Source: Arion vulgaris (taxonomy: Eukaryota; Mollusca; Gastropoda; Stylommatophora; Arionidae). From it: a DNA stretch of 64,000 nucleotides. The notes below the pieces were generated by a model. That model did no database searches. It worked only from the letters and a program-made list of their open reading frames with translations, and was not told where the DNA came from. The position numbers and the translations under genes are program-made. Below, piece by piece: positions 1 to 10,768 of the stretch (position 1 is its first letter; the number at the start of each line of letters is the position of its first letter). The stretch is taken from positions 54,342,616-54,406,615 of the forward strand of contig CM036756.1 of NCBI GenBank assembly GCA_020796225.1, read 5' to 3'.

Positions 1-144
1 CACATATGCATAAAGATTGACTAATCAACATCGAACAGCGTGTTAGGCCGCTGGACGCTGCTGGATTTATTGAGACGGAGATCGGAGCACATATGGACAT
101 GTCCGCAGTGCTATGATGATAGTCCTCATATAACTGATAACTGA
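1..144 (+). mobile_element. LINE-R 3' coding end, cut by window edge
   Basis: This stretch aligns closely with the last 140 bases of the RNase H type LINE at 19602-19743, including the shared ending ...CATATAACTGATAACTGA. It is the extreme C-terminus of a non-LTR retrotransposon ORF2, and upstream sequence lies outside the window. Small indels disturb the frame, so this is a dead copy. Confidence 0.7.
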
Positions 145-559
145 TGTCAAGCTTAGAGGTGCAAACTATCTCTGATTAACCGTTGTGAGCCATAGTTCAA
201 CATTCTTGTTGCAAATCATAGAAGTGATTATTGCAGTGCGAACGCAAACAACAAACAATTTACGCATTTAAAAATGTAAATGATATAGTGGACATATTTG
301 TGATCAAATAGGTATAGACACATTCATTAAAATAAACAACATATACAGAATTGGTGCCCTAAAAACAATTTGATGTTTCTTTTTTGACTGTTTTTAAATA
401 ATGCTGATAACATTCTTTGTTGTATTGCTTTGCATTCTATGAATTCTTGTCCAACTTCTTTCGATAACATTAGAACTGCTCCTTCACTTTGGTATGTATC
501 TAAAAGGTGATCTACTATTGGGATTGAAAAAATGTCAATTGTTAACTAACGTCTTCTCT
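145..559. other. unassigned AT-rich DNA
   Basis: No frame of useful length, no tandem repeat and no similarity to other parts of the window is visible. It may include the 3' untranslated part of the LINE-R copy that ends at 144. Confidence 0.4.
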
Positions 560-621
560 TTTCTCCCCTAATCGTGGGTTGCATCACAGCATCAGGATAA
601 GACAATATTTCAAGAGCGGGC

Positions 622-1062
622 TCTTGTATGTGCGTAGTGCAGTATGTCTTTCATTGTCTCTGTTATTTCTTCTTGTATGTGCGTAGTGCAGTATGTCTTT
701 CATTGTCTCTGTTATTTCTTCTTGTATGTGCGTAGTGCAGTATGTCTTTCATTGTCTCTGTTATTTCTTCTTGTATGTGCGTAGTGCAGTATGTCTTTCA
801 TTGTCTCTGTTATTTCTTCTTGTATGTGCGTAGTGCAGTATGTCTTTCATTGTCTCTGTTATTTCTTCTTGTATGTGCGTAGTGCAGTATGTCTTTCATT
901 GTCTCTGTTATTTCTTCTTGTATGTGCGTAGTGCAGTATGTCTTTCATTGTCTCTGTTATTTCTTCTTGTATGTGCGTAGTGCAGTATGTCTTTCATTGT
1001 CTCTGTTATTTCTTCTTGTATGTGCGTAGTGCAGTATGTCTTTCATTGTCTCTGTTATTTCT
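622..1062. repeat. 49-bp minisatellite, about 9 copies
   Basis: The near-identical unit begins CTTGTATGTGCGTAGTGCAG and recurs every 49 bases. The unit is part of the LINE-P 3' end: outside the array the same words occur once in other LINE-P copies. The low divergence suggests recent expansion or homogenisation. Confidence 0.95.
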
Positions 1063-1217
1063 TCTTTTTCTTCTTCTTCTGCGTTCACCCGTTATGAATT
1101 CATGCGTAGTCAGGGGTATGATATGACACTTCTGACTGCTTTTTGTGTGAAGGTGTGCTTTCCTTACTATCAGTGTCCCCCAGCCATACAGGTATGCCTT
1201 CTCCGACTTCAGAGGTA
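1063..1217 (-). mobile_element. SINE-F with 12-bp TSD
   Basis: A 155-bp retroposon lies in minus orientation: the + strand starts with (CTT)n and ends at ...CTTCAGAGGTA. It is flanked by TCTGTTATTTCT at 1051-1062 and again at 1218-1229. Similar copies lie at 2779, 12400, 19071, 32632, 35172 and 43755. The (GAA)n tail is shared with SINE-A and SINE-B. Confidence 0.75.
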
Positions 1218-1682
1218 TCTGTTATTTCTGTGATTCAGGATTTTTGTGTACGACATTTTCCTTGTATCCACTGTATCTGAATCGCATTGCCCTTTGACTG
1301 ACATTGTCTGTTGATAATCTGGTTATGTGGCATAATTTATTGAATTTGTTGTTTCTTGATGAAGTTCAGTAATGATGTTGTACCCTCTTTTTCCTGACGA
1401 CTTCATTCCTGGGCCAGTCTTTTCTTGATACTGACAGTACTCCGCGTAGACAATTAATTTATGTAGTGGCTAGTTTCTTCTGTCGCTTGATTCTGTCAGC
1501 AACCAGGTTTGGCACTGATAGCAAAATGCCGGGAGAAAGATCATGCTGTACATTTCTCTTCTAGTGTTCATAGTGACAGGTTTACATTTTACATTGGCGC
1601 CACCTGTCCTATGATATGGTTTGTTTTATTGCTTGAGTAGTTAACAATAAAATCTACCATCTACATCTCTAACATATACACC

Positions 1683-1925
1683 AGCATGTGTGTTGCCTGG
1701 GCTTGCAAGGGAAGAAATGAATAATAACATTTCGACCTACAAAGCATGTCGTAAGAGACGACTGAAGTAGGGTCCTAGGGAAGTAAATAAAAAGCATCGC
1801 AGAAATCGGATGTGCCGGAAAACTTGTAGGCGCATAACTGGCACAACATACAATTGCTCTTAAATCACATACAAATTACAAAGAGTGATTAACAAATGGT
1901 CGATATGGAGCGTTCGAAAAAGAAG
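1683..1925 (+). mobile_element. SINE-A copy
   Basis: This is a near full-length copy: GTGTGTTGCC head, CATGTCGTAAGAGACGACTG core, CAGAAATCGGATGTG middle and GGAGCGTTCGAAAAAGAAG tail. The flanks AACATATAC and AACATATGC (near 1671 and 1928) look like a 9-bp TSD with one mismatch. Confidence 0.85.
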
Positions 1926-1929
1926 AACA

Positions 1930-2766
1930 TATGCATCGTCATCTAACTTCTACATATTCAATCATACGTACACATACACACATATATATACGAGCTATAT
2001 GTGCATATGTATGTGCGTGTGTGAGCTTGTGGTGATCTATCATTTATATGCTCTACGTAAAATATGACAATAATATCTTCTAATTTCATTCCCCTACTGT
2101 TTGTTAATCTTCTCATCATCTGCTACAGTTTCAGCTTAACCTTGAGTGCATTTTTCCTGCTGTTATTTATTTATCTATTATTTGTAATGGATGTCATCGT
2201 CACTGTCACATCGGAAGTGGAATCGCTTAGTGCACTCGAACTTTGAACTGATGTCTTTTCATTGGATGTAACAACCAACGTTTTGTTTATTTGCACTTGC
2301 TGTGAGTTTCATAGATAAACATATCTCAGTCTGAACAGTTCAAATGACTTCGTTGGAATTTGACAAGTGCATGCACTGTAGACTTAGACGTAAGATAAGA
2401 TACACAAAACTTCGGTGCAGTCTAGTGGATCCTTAGTTTAAAGCGGGAACAACAGCAACAAGAAATGTGAGCTTGTTTCAGCTAACTTCAACTGAATGTT
2501 TACGATGACTTGCAACTGATGCTGTTTGTTTGTTTTACGTTCACTTTATCAACCATGTTAACCACTTTTTGTAATCTGTGTCATTTGCCACAAGAACGAG
2601 AGTAAATTGCGCCCGTGTTACGTCCCAAACAGAATATAGAGCAAGCACGTCTGAAGTTTTGCCAAACGGAATACTTGGGTTTATCTATCGTGACAGTTTC
2701 TACAATGTCCGCTATGCATCTTCTGTACCTACTGACACTGGATGGTGTAAAAAAAAAGGTAAAGGA
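1930..2766. other. unassigned stretch
   Basis: There is a short (CATA)n/(TATA) tract near 1970-1995 and otherwise unique AT-rich sequence. No frame has a recognisable product and no match to the repeat families was seen. Confidence 0.4.
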
Positions 2767-2778
2767 ACCTGCTTTCAT

Positions 2779-2926
2779 TCTTCTTCTGCGTTAGCCCGCT
2801 CTGAATTCAGGCATAACCGCCATGGCACCTGGTATGACGCTTCTGACTGATTTTTGCATGAAAGCTTGCTTACCGTTTTATTGGTGTCCCTCGCCATGCA
2901 GGCAGGCCTTCTCGGACTTCAGAGGT
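2779..2926 (-). mobile_element. SINE-F with 12-bp TSD
   Basis: A minus-oriented SINE-F starts at the TTCTTCTTCTGCG tail and ends ...CTTCAGAGGT. The flanks ACCTGCTTTCAT (2767-2778) and ACCTGTTTTCAT (2927-2938) form a 12-bp TSD with one mismatch. Confidence 0.75.
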
Positions 2927-3103
2927 ACCTGTTTTCATAACATGTGGTATATTGGAAACAGGGAGAAAAACGGTGGAGAGAGAGTTGAAGGAGTGTGGCC
3001 TGACGTGGAAGACGGTTGGTAGAAAATCAGCAGAACGGCAACATCGGAATTCTCTTGTGGAAGTCTTATGTGTCAATCGGGACACGAAGAGGATATAGAT
3101 AGA

Positions 3104-3352
3104 TTGCTGGGACTGGCAAAGAATATTACAACTGCGACCTACAAGACATGACGTAAGACACGACAGAGGTAGCGGCCTAGGAAAGCTATCCTAGTAAATA
3201 AAAAGCGTAGCAGAAATCGGATGTGCTGGCCTACTTGTAGACGCATAACTGGCACAACGTACAATCGCTCTAAGGCTCAGATCACATAAAGATTACAAAG
3301 AGTGGTTAACAAGTGGTCGATATGGAGCGTTCGAAGAAGAAGAAGAAGAAGG
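3104..3352 (+). mobile_element. SINE-A, damaged head
   Basis: From CTGCGACCTACAAGACATG onward the family sequence is well kept and ends in (GAA)6. The first 40 bases are weakly conserved. It abuts a minus-strand SINE-C at 3353. Confidence 0.85.
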
Positions 3353-3550
3353 ACTTTCATTGAGCATCTGCACACAATGGGTGATATGATCAAAATCACG
3401 TTGAGCTTCTTTACTTTCTGGTCTCCAATTGAGTCTTGGTAGATAGATCTGAGAGACGTTACGGTCGGAAAAAAATTCCACTGCAATTATGAAATTGATT
3501 CCAAACCACAACATGCTAGTGCACTAACAACTACGCTATCGCGGCTTCTG
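3353..3550 (-). mobile_element. SINE-C, tRNA-headed
   Basis: The reverse complement has a tRNA-like head (TAGCGTAGTTGTTAGTG as A box, degenerate GGAATCAATTTC as B box) followed by the family body with GTAACGTCTCTCAG and the AATTGGAGACCAG region. Other copies lie at 20155, 35625, 41755, 48570 and 58248. Confidence 0.65.
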
Positions 3551-3958
3551 GATGGCGTTCATTCCTTATTAATTCTTTCCGTACCATGTATGTTTCCTTT
3601 CTCTGAATATAATTGTTTTACGACGCTATAATTTTTATCATACAAAAATGTTGTGTTCACGTTGACTGTTATCACATTAAAATATACATATCATCATTAG
3701 CCTCTTTGTTAGGGCCGACTCTTGTCTCAGGACACGAGCCTCTTTGTCTCAGGACACGACACAATATGTTTTGTGTCAAGTCGTTTGTTCTATGCTCAAT
3801 CACAACCTCTACTGCAGCTATAATATATATATATATATATACATAAGTCTTAGGAAGAATTATATTAACGACTGCGCATTTGCAAGATTAGATTGAAATT
3901 CGAATGTGCTTTTATATATCTTAGGTGATTTAAAACCGAAATGCAACGTACTTCCTTC
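3551..3958. other. unassigned, with (AT)n
   Basis: The only clear structure is an (AT)n microsatellite at about 3821-3842 and a local duplication of 'CCTCTTTGTCAGGACACGA' words near 3711-3757. Confidence 0.5.
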
Positions 3959-3970
3959 CTTGACACAAAC

Positions 3971-4231
3971 TTCTTCTTCTTCAAATGTTCCATATCGACC
4001 ACTTGTTAAACCACTCTTTGCGATCTGTATTTGATCTGAGACTAAGAGCGATTGTACGTTGTACCAGTTATGCACCTACAAATAAGCCAACATATCTGTT
4101 TTCTGCGACGCTTTTTACTTACTAGGTAGCTTCCTAAGCCTCTACCTCAGTCGCCTTTTACGACATGTCCTGTAGGTCGCAGTGTTAGTATTATTTGCTC
4201 CCCTTGCGAGCCCCGGCAACTTACGGGCGGT
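3971..4231 (-). mobile_element. SINE-A with perfect 11-bp TSD
   Basis: This full-length copy lies on the minus strand and is bounded by TTGACACAAAC at 3960-3970 and 4232-4242. This perfect duplication fixes the family ends: the head begins near CGCCCGT and the tail is (GAA)n. That makes it the best reference copy in the window. Confidence 0.92.
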
Positions 4232-4242
4232 TTGACACAAAC

Positions 4243-4303
4243 AAAACATCACAGATAGTGGTTAAACTTTTTGATAAGAGCCAACACAAAGAAGAAGAAG
4301 ACA
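4243..4303 (+). mobile_element. fragment of a SINE-A-like tail
   Basis: The order ATCACAGATAGTGGTTAAA...CAACACAAAGAAGAAGAAG follows the SINE-A/B 3' end but with a different last block. A similar tail occurs near 7650-7705, suggesting a further subfamily. Confidence 0.45.
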
Positions 4304-4360
4304 TGAGTAAGACTGAATTTATAACACTAAGAAAAATAAGCCCACAACTAGAACAACAAT

Positions 4361-4411
4361 CGCCCGCGTGGTGCCGGAGTCCACGGGGGGAGCAAAGAAT
4401 AGTAACACTCT
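4361..4411 (+). mobile_element. SINE-A head fragment
   Basis: CGCCCGCGTGGTGCCGG...GCAAAGAATAGTAACAC is the first 50 bases of SINE-A. The rest is replaced by the 44-bp tandem array that begins directly at this point. Confidence 0.75.
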
Positions 4412-5020
4412 TGACTAGCCTTGACTACAAAAAGAAATGTTCTTGTCTCTGCTCTTGACTAACCTTGACTACAAAAGAAATGTTTTGTCTCTGCTCTTGA
4501 CTAACCTTGACTACAAAAAGAAATGTTATTGTCTCTGCTCTTGACTAACCTTGACTACAAAAAGAAATGTTCTTGTCTCTGCTCTTGACTAACCTTGACT
4601 ACATAAAGGAATGTTCTTGTCTCTGCTCTTGACTAAACTTGACTACAAAAATAAATATTCTTGTCTCTGCTCTTGACTAACCTTGACTACAAAAAGGAAT
4701 GTTCTTGTCTCTGCTCTTGACTAACCTTGACTACAAAAAGGAATGTTCTTGTCTCTGCTCTTGACTAACCTTGACTACATAAAGGAATGTTCTTGTCTCT
4801 GCTCTTGACTAACCTTGACTACAAAAATAAATATTCTTGTCTCTGCTCTTGACTAACCTTGACTACAAAAGGAATGTTTTGTTCTGCTCTTGCTAACCTT
4901 GACTACAAAAAGAATGTTCTTGTTCTGCTCTTGACTAACCTTGACTACAAAAAGGAATGTTCTTGTCTCTGCTCTTGACTAACCTTGACTACAAAAAGAA
5001 ATGTTCTTGTCTCTGCTATT
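4412..5020. repeat. 44-bp minisatellite, about 14 copies
   Basis: The unit TTGACTAACCTTGACTACAA plus AAAGAAATGTTCTTGTCTCTGCTC repeats with small substitutions and a few indels. The more damaged units lie near 4870-4930. The array starts inside a SINE-A head. Confidence 0.95.
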
Positions 5021-5066
5021 ACTCCGTAACTTCCTAGTCCCTGGAGTCCATATTTGTGATTGACAA

Positions 5067-5340
5067 ATCGCCCGTATGTTGCCGGGGGGCATAGGTGAAG
5101 CAAAGAATAGTAACACAGCGGCCTACAAGACATGTCGTAAGAGGCAACTGACGAAGGGCTTAGTGTTGCTACCTAGTAAATAAAAGCATCGAAGAAACCG
5201 GACGGGCTGGCCTACTTGTAGACGCATACCTGGCTACAACGTGCAATCGGTCTTAGGCTCAGATCACATACAAATCACAAAGAGTGGTTAACGAGTGGTC
5301 GATATGGAGCGTTCGAAGAAGAAGAAGAAGAAGAAGAAGA
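5067..5340 (+). mobile_element. SINE-A copy
   Basis: A full-length copy with a long (GAA)n tail. TTGACAAA upstream and CTGACAAA downstream resemble a short TSD. Confidence 0.88.
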
Positions 5341-5940
5341 CTGACAAACAAATTGAAGCTCAGATCTCAGTGGAACCTGAGTGGTGAATGGGAATGATAA
5401 GTAAAATAGGGAAGGGAGTGGAGAGGAAGGGGAGGGGTTAGCGATTAGAGCACTACTTGCAAAGTTGTGTTTAGGACACCACTGACAATAAATCCGATCC
5501 TCCTGGACCCCCCTTTCCCTCCTTATTTTCCAAGTTTACAGCAGGATAATAAAATAACAAAATGGTGGCGGAAACATAAACATTTGTGTGGAGAATCAGA
5601 CAGTGTGAATGTTTGTATTTGCTGGTGTCGGGTCAAAGATTGATGAGCAGGAAGAGAACTCAATGTTTCCAGGATCGCGACATACAAACAATGGACCGAA
5701 ATTAGCAAGCACAAACGTTCACAAATTATTATAGCCTGTGTATGATGACTGATGTGTATTTTGTGGTGTTGTTTGTTTTATCTGACCTGTTTTGCATCAA
5801 TGTAATGTAGAATATAGTTCTGTAGAGATAGACAGTTGCAGTTCTGTAAACCAATGGGGACAACTTTAGATTAGCAATAGTTCCTTTACTTAGGGATCTA
5901 CGTTACAAGTACCCATGAAGTCGAAGTAAGGCTCGCCATC
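5341..5940. other. unassigned stretch
   Basis: Unique-looking sequence with a purine-rich GGGAAGGGAGTGGAGAGGAA patch at about 5408-5430. No coding frame or family match is visible. Confidence 0.4.
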
Positions 5941-6198
5941 TTCTTTTTCGAACGCTTCATATCAATCACATGTTAACCACTCTTTGTGATTTGTATGTGA
6001 TCTGATCCTAATAGTGATTGCACGTTGTGCCAGTTATTCGCCCACAAGTAGACCAGCACATCAGATTTCTACGACGCTTTTTATTTACTAGTGTAGCTTC
6101 ACTAGGCTCCTACCTCAGTCGCATCTTACGACATGCCTTGCAGATCACACTGTTACTATTCTTTGCTCCCCTTGCGAGCCCTGGCAACACACGGGCGG
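5941..6198 (-). mobile_element. SINE-A copy
   Basis: This full-length minus-strand copy starts with CTTCTTTTTCGAACGCTTC and ends CACACGGGCGG. No convincing TSD was found. Confidence 0.88.
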
Positions 6199-6439
6199 TA
6201 TAAAGTATTTATCTTGATTACCAGCTCAAATTGTGATTCTCATCCTTGCAATATAAGATCATCATCATGTGCCATGTCGAGCGATGTAGACACAAATAAA
6301 TGCTTACAAACATTGATGCTAAATGCAGGTTATCAGTTATAATATTGACATAATTTCGTCCAACGAAATCAGTCTGTCCAGAATTTTCTTTCTCTGCTGT
6401 TCCCTGTTGAAATAAAAAAAAAACAGTCAGGAACTTATA

Positions 6440-6640
6440 GTGACATGGATTGACGTAATGCGTTAACGTTCGTTTATCGACTTGGACACAAAATGGTTAC
6501 GTGTTCAATCAGAAACTCGACTTTCCCCGCACCAGGAAAGAAATTGACCCTCCTGCACGCTAGGTCCTAGAAATGGGAAGTGACAGGCATCTAATACCCT
6601 AAGGTCTGAAAATACTACTGGAACATTGTATTATTAGAAT
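6440..6640 (+). mobile_element. SINE-K copy
   Basis: It matches 28945-29150 in order: GTTCAATC box, ACTCGACTTTCC/ACTCGACGTTCC, TAGAAATGG, AAGGTCTGA and AACATTGTATTATT. The B-box-like GTGTTCAATC suggests a tRNA-derived head. Confidence 0.6.
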
Positions 6641-7640
6641 GAACTTTTTTGATCAAGTTAGTAGGAATAAACTAACGTAGATGGACAATCAAAACAACAG
6701 CTTGAGAGAAAATGCTCTATTCTTGAAGGGAAGATATGCAATTGTTCATTTGAGGATCATCTTCATCGCACATGTCCAGAATTGCTTCGATCTTGCACGT
6801 ATTTTAGCGTCTTTAGACTAACAACTCCTGTTCTGTGTTGATGTATTTATCTACTGGGGTTTCTCTTGTGGTTTTCCAGTCTTGTCGCACCTATCGGTGT
6901 GTACAACTTACGCAACCGAGATAGAGAATTATATCTAATTGTGCAACAATAAATTTTATTGAACAGAACTAAACGAAGATTACTAGAGATTCCACTAGTC
7001 AGTATCATACTAGTAAAAGTAAAATTGAGTGGATGATTCAGAAATATCATCATAATACAATGACATCCACCAACCAATGAGGGAGACAACAAGGCAAAGG
7101 ATGAATTGAACCAGAGCCAACTATAAACTTATGGGCCTTCGGTAAGAATTATGGGAAATCAGACCACAACTACACCACGTGATCTCGCATTCCAGTATTG
7201 GTGTATATAGAAAAAATCATTTCAAAATCAACACAAAAGGCTAAATTGAAGTTATATTATGCAACAAGTTAAGTTTAACAATAAGGAATATCAATATTAT
7301 GAATATTTTTACCAATAAATAACCATAGACTCACAGAATTGAGCAAAATTGCAAAAAAGCTTGCAGTGTTCTATCAAATATCTATATTTCAGGTCCCCTT
7401 TTCTGATCTAGGTAAGGGAACCCCCACTCAGTTGTCTGGCCTAGTTATCTAGAGTTGGCTGTGGATTGAACCATCAAACGGAAATGGTAACTAACCCCAA
7501 ACATGACCTAGTTATACCAATGTGGGACTTTCACTCAAAATGGGAACGTATAACAGACTTGGCTAAAATTAGGACGCACCTGTCCTACATCCAGTAGGGG
7601 CCTATAAACCGGGGCTCTCCCTCTTCACGTTCTAGGCGTA
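6641..7640. other. unassigned 1-kb stretch
   Basis: No tandem repeat and no plausible coding frame was seen. The 7640-7705 end resembles the 3' end of a SINE-A relative (ATCACAAAGAATAGTTAAC then GAACGAACACAAAGAAAA), so part of this stretch may be an old retroposon. Confidence 0.35.
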
Positions 7641-7794
7641 TGCCCCTCGATCACAAAGAATAGTTAACTGAGTTTGATAAGAACGAACACAAAGAAAATA
7701 ACAACCACAAAGAGATTGTAATATTCGTGTCTTTGCTTTTCTCTAATCATATATTGTCTAATATCGTTAGGTTAAGAAATGATTTCTACAAGAG

Positions 7795-8065
7795 GGTTTT
7801 GTGTGAGTTTTCCTAAATAGTGTTTTTCCATGCCTCTGTTATTTCTTAAGTCCACCCTTTGCGTGCGTGACCTTTTGGTTTGTGTCCACTGTATCGGAGC
7901 AACATTGCTCTATGATTCGCACTGCATGTTGGTAATCTGCTTCTGTGGCAGAACCATTTAGTTTATTGTTTCTTGATGAAGTTCAGTTCTGATGTTGTAT
8001 CCCACTCTGTCCCCGAAACGTTTTCATTTCGAAACCGGTCACTTCTTGTTGATCGTAATGGATAC
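7795..8065 (-). mobile_element. LINE-P 3' end remnant
   Basis: The reverse complement reads through the C-terminal region of LINE-P, with words such as RAMLLRYSG and TEAWKNT recoverable in shifting frames. It is a dead fragment. Confidence 0.6.
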
Positions 8066-8149
8066 AGTAAATGAGAATTGAACAAAACTGGCACAAACTT
8101 TTGTGAAATATAACAAAAAAGGGTGATTGGGTGTACACTTTTCCAGCTG

Positions 8150-8372
8150 GTGTCTCTGTATCTAGTTGGTTAGGGTGTTTGTCTTGCTTTCTGAAGGTTG
8201 TTCGTTCGAATCCCGCACCACGTCGTTCATTTCACAAGTGATTTTTTCGATGATTGCAGTAGGAGCAAAGGAGTTCATGCTTTGTGCAACGCTCTCCGCA
8301 GGTGGCGTGCCATTACTGCGGAGAGAGACTGAGTCATATGGGAAACCATATGTAATGAAGTTAATTCTTAGC
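8150..8372 (+). mobile_element. SINE-E, tRNA-headed
   Basis: The tRNA-like head has an A box AGTTGGTTAGGGTG and B box GTTCGAATCCC. The body includes GTGCAACGCTCTCCGCAGGTG and a hairpin-forming CATATGGGAAACCATATG. Other copies lie at 13088, 14415, 48286 and 56275. Confidence 0.75.
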
Positions 8373-8443
8373 TTTCAGACTCATTTTTGTACACCTTTTT
8401 CTACACTGAAATCTTCACATAACGGAGCAATTGTATGGATCTG

Positions 8444-9390
8444 AGTGATTGAGAACAAGAGAAAACTATACATCTAGATTTACTGTTTCATACAAAATGA
8501 TTGAGAACAAGAGAAAACTATACATCTAGACTGACTGTTTCATACAAAATGATTGAGAACAAGAGAAAACTATACATCTAGACTGACTGTTTCATACAAA
8601 ATGATTGAGAACAAGAGAAAACTATACATCTAGACTGACTGTTTCATACAAAATGATTGAGAACAAGAGAAAACTATACATCTAGACTGACTGTTTCATA
8701 CAACATGATTGAGAACAAGAGAAAACTATACATCTAGACTGACTGTTTCATACAACATGATTGAGACAAGAAAACTATACATCTAGACTGACTGTTTCAT
8801 ACAACATGATTGAGAACAAGAGAAAACTATACATCTAGACTGACTGTTTCATACAAAATGATTGAGAACAAGAGAAAACTATACATCTAGATTTACTGTT
8901 TCATACAAAATGATTGAGAACAAGAGAAAACTATACATCTAGACTGACTGTTTCATACAAAATGATTGAGAACAAGAGAAAACTATACATCTAGACTGAC
9001 TGTTTCATACAACATGATTGAGAACAAGAGAAAACTATACATCTAGACTGACTGTTTCATACAACATGATTGAGAACAAGAGAAAACTATACATCTAGAC
9101 TGACTGTTTCATACAACATGATTGAGAACAAGAGAAAACTATACATCTAGACTGACTGTTTCATACAAAATGATTGAGAACAAGAGAAAACTATACATCT
9201 AGATTTACTGTTTCATACAAAATGATTGAGAACAAGAGAAAACTATACATCTAGACTGACTGTTTCATACAAAATGATTGAGAACAAGAGAAAACTATAC
9301 ATCTAGACTGACTGTTTCATACAACATGATTGAGAACAAGAGAAAACTATACATCTAGACTGACTGTTTCATACAAAATGATTGAGAAAC
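8444..9390. repeat. 54-bp minisatellite, about 17.5 copies
   Basis: The unit TGATTGAGAACAAGAGAAAA plus CTATACATCTAGACTGACTGTTTCATACAAAA varies at only a few positions. The variants (ATTTACTG for GACTGACTG, CAACA for CAAAA) recur in the same order near 8475, 8890 and 9200, which indicates a higher-order repeat of several units. Confidence 0.95.
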
Positions 9391-9464
9391 ATTCCCAGAA
9401 TACTCTGAGCAAGCCAGATTATCAACAACCATGAATTCTCAGCAATTGTAATCATGATTAAATG

Positions 9465-9555
9465 CATAGGGGCTAGAGGACAGACGTTGGAGTTGGATAG
9501 CTCACGTACGCAGAAGAGATTCAAAGACCATCACAAGAGCTGATACGCAGTGAGC
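9465..9555 (+). mobile_element. LINE-Q-like C-terminal scrap
   Basis: One frame reads RRWSWIAHVRRRDSKTITRA, the conserved C-terminal block of RTE-like ORF2 proteins (consensus RRW.WIGH.LR). Stops follow at once. Confidence 0.5.
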
Positions 9556-9560
9556 TTTGC

Positions 9561-10064
9561 AGAGAAGATAACAAATGGACGAACAAAGATAATCGTGCTG
9601 AACAACAACATATATAGTGTGCCAGGTATTATTTCAAAAACTAAAATCAGAAAATGATACCATAAAGAATAAAGAATATCAACACATTTAATTGAATCAA
9701 CAGAGGAGATAATTCTGAGAAATCTATATTGCGAGATAACAGGTGAAAGAACAGATAATGTCTTATTTGCAGGCAAACACTCCACAAATAATATAACAGA
9801 ACGGAGGGCAGAATAGAGTAAAAACAAAATGCTCATTTAAGCACAGGGACAGACACATTAGTTGGACAATGGTTCTAACCGACTCAAGATGGGTGTTACA
9901 CGCCATTAACTCAATCAATAACATTGACCGCTATAGTGGTCTATAAACGAGCGCTAATCACACCACTAGCCACTATAATGGTTTTTTTAAGCATAGAACA
10001 CTTTCGTACTCTTTGTGGTAAACCTTCCACGTTTTGATCGTTGCAATAAAAAGAAAAACAATAT
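9561..10064. other. unassigned stretch
   Basis: A 101-codon open frame on the minus strand (9531-9836) is hydrophobic but overlaps LINE debris and has no recognisable family, so I do not call it a gene. An imperfect palindrome around GACCGCTATAGTGGTC / CCACTATAATGG lies near 9925-9980. Confidence 0.35.
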
Positions 10065-10125
10065 ATTTAACTAAATACTGTGGTTGATGACTACGTCCTG
10101 TAAAGGATATGCCACGATGTTCATT
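10065..10125 (+). mobile_element. SINE-J 3' fragment
   Basis: GGTTGATGACTACGTCCTG and AAAGGATATGCCACGAT match the 3' end of SINE-J at 24362-24612 and 28640-28936. Confidence 0.55.
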
Positions 10126-10381
10126 TCAGTTTGTTCTGTGTTTAATCACAACGTTTATTGTGGCAGTAAGAACATATTCTGGTGTGACAATCCATTAGTG
10201 TGATACTTAGAGCAAATACTGTAAACACAAACGTTTTGTGTAATTAAAATGATGCTATCATAACACAGTTGATAGGACAAATGGCGAGAATTTAAAAATG
10301 CAAACATGTCACCATGAACACAAAAAGAGCAATGGTCAACACAATCTTTCTCCCCACAATATGCTACCAGTGCCAAACCTG

Positions 10382-10768
10382 GACGATGACAACAAATGAT
10401 AGAAGAAAACTAGTCACGACAGAGATGAAGTTTCTACACAGAATGATGGGGGTAAACTAAGAGACCGGTTGAGAAATGAAGTCATCAGGAAAAAGTGGGT
10501 ACAACATCAGTACTGAACTTCATCAAGAAACAAGTTAAATGGTTCGGCCATATAATCAGATTATCAACAGACAGTGCCCCTCAAAGAGCAATGCTGCTCC
10601 GATACAATGGATATAAAGCAAAAGGCCGGCCACGCAAAAGGTGGACCTCAGATAGAACAGAGGCAACGAAAGATACTATTTATGAAGCGCATACAAGGGC
10701 TCGTTATAGAATTCTCTTCTTATCCTGACGCTGTCATGCAAAACAGGATTGGAGAAAAGAAAGAAATA
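10382..10768 (+). mobile_element. LINE-P 3' coding end
   Basis: One frame reads KKQVKWFGHIIRLSTDSAPQ, then GRPRKRWTSDRTEATKDTIY, which is the hallmark C-terminus of RTE-like ORF2 proteins (WFGH..R...GRPRKRW). Before 10495 the frame is broken. It runs without a break into the 60-bp array, whose first unit is the 3' end of the element. Role: remains of a non-LTR retrotransposon reverse transcriptase. Confidence 0.8.

Larger units (their letters stand above)
560..1440 (-). mobile_element. LINE-P 3' end, interrupted by array and SINE-F
   Basis: The reverse complement carries pieces of the same C-terminal ORF2 region seen at 10382-10768, such as the tract matching 'TSVLNFIKKQ' near 1350-1380 and the TATCCTGA-like end near 585-600. 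It is a decayed RTE-like non-LTR retrotransposon 3' end. A 49-bp segment of it has been amplified in tandem (622-1062), and a SINE-F is inserted at 1063-1217. Confidence 0.6.

Noticed and set aside
8444..9390. CRISPR array
   Set aside because: Units are contiguous and identical over their full length, with no unique spacers and no cas-like genes; this is animal DNA. The same holds for all the other arrays.
9531..9836. 101-codon hydrophobic minus-strand frame
   Set aside because: It overlaps a LINE scrap, has no recognisable family, splice context or conserved copy elsewhere.
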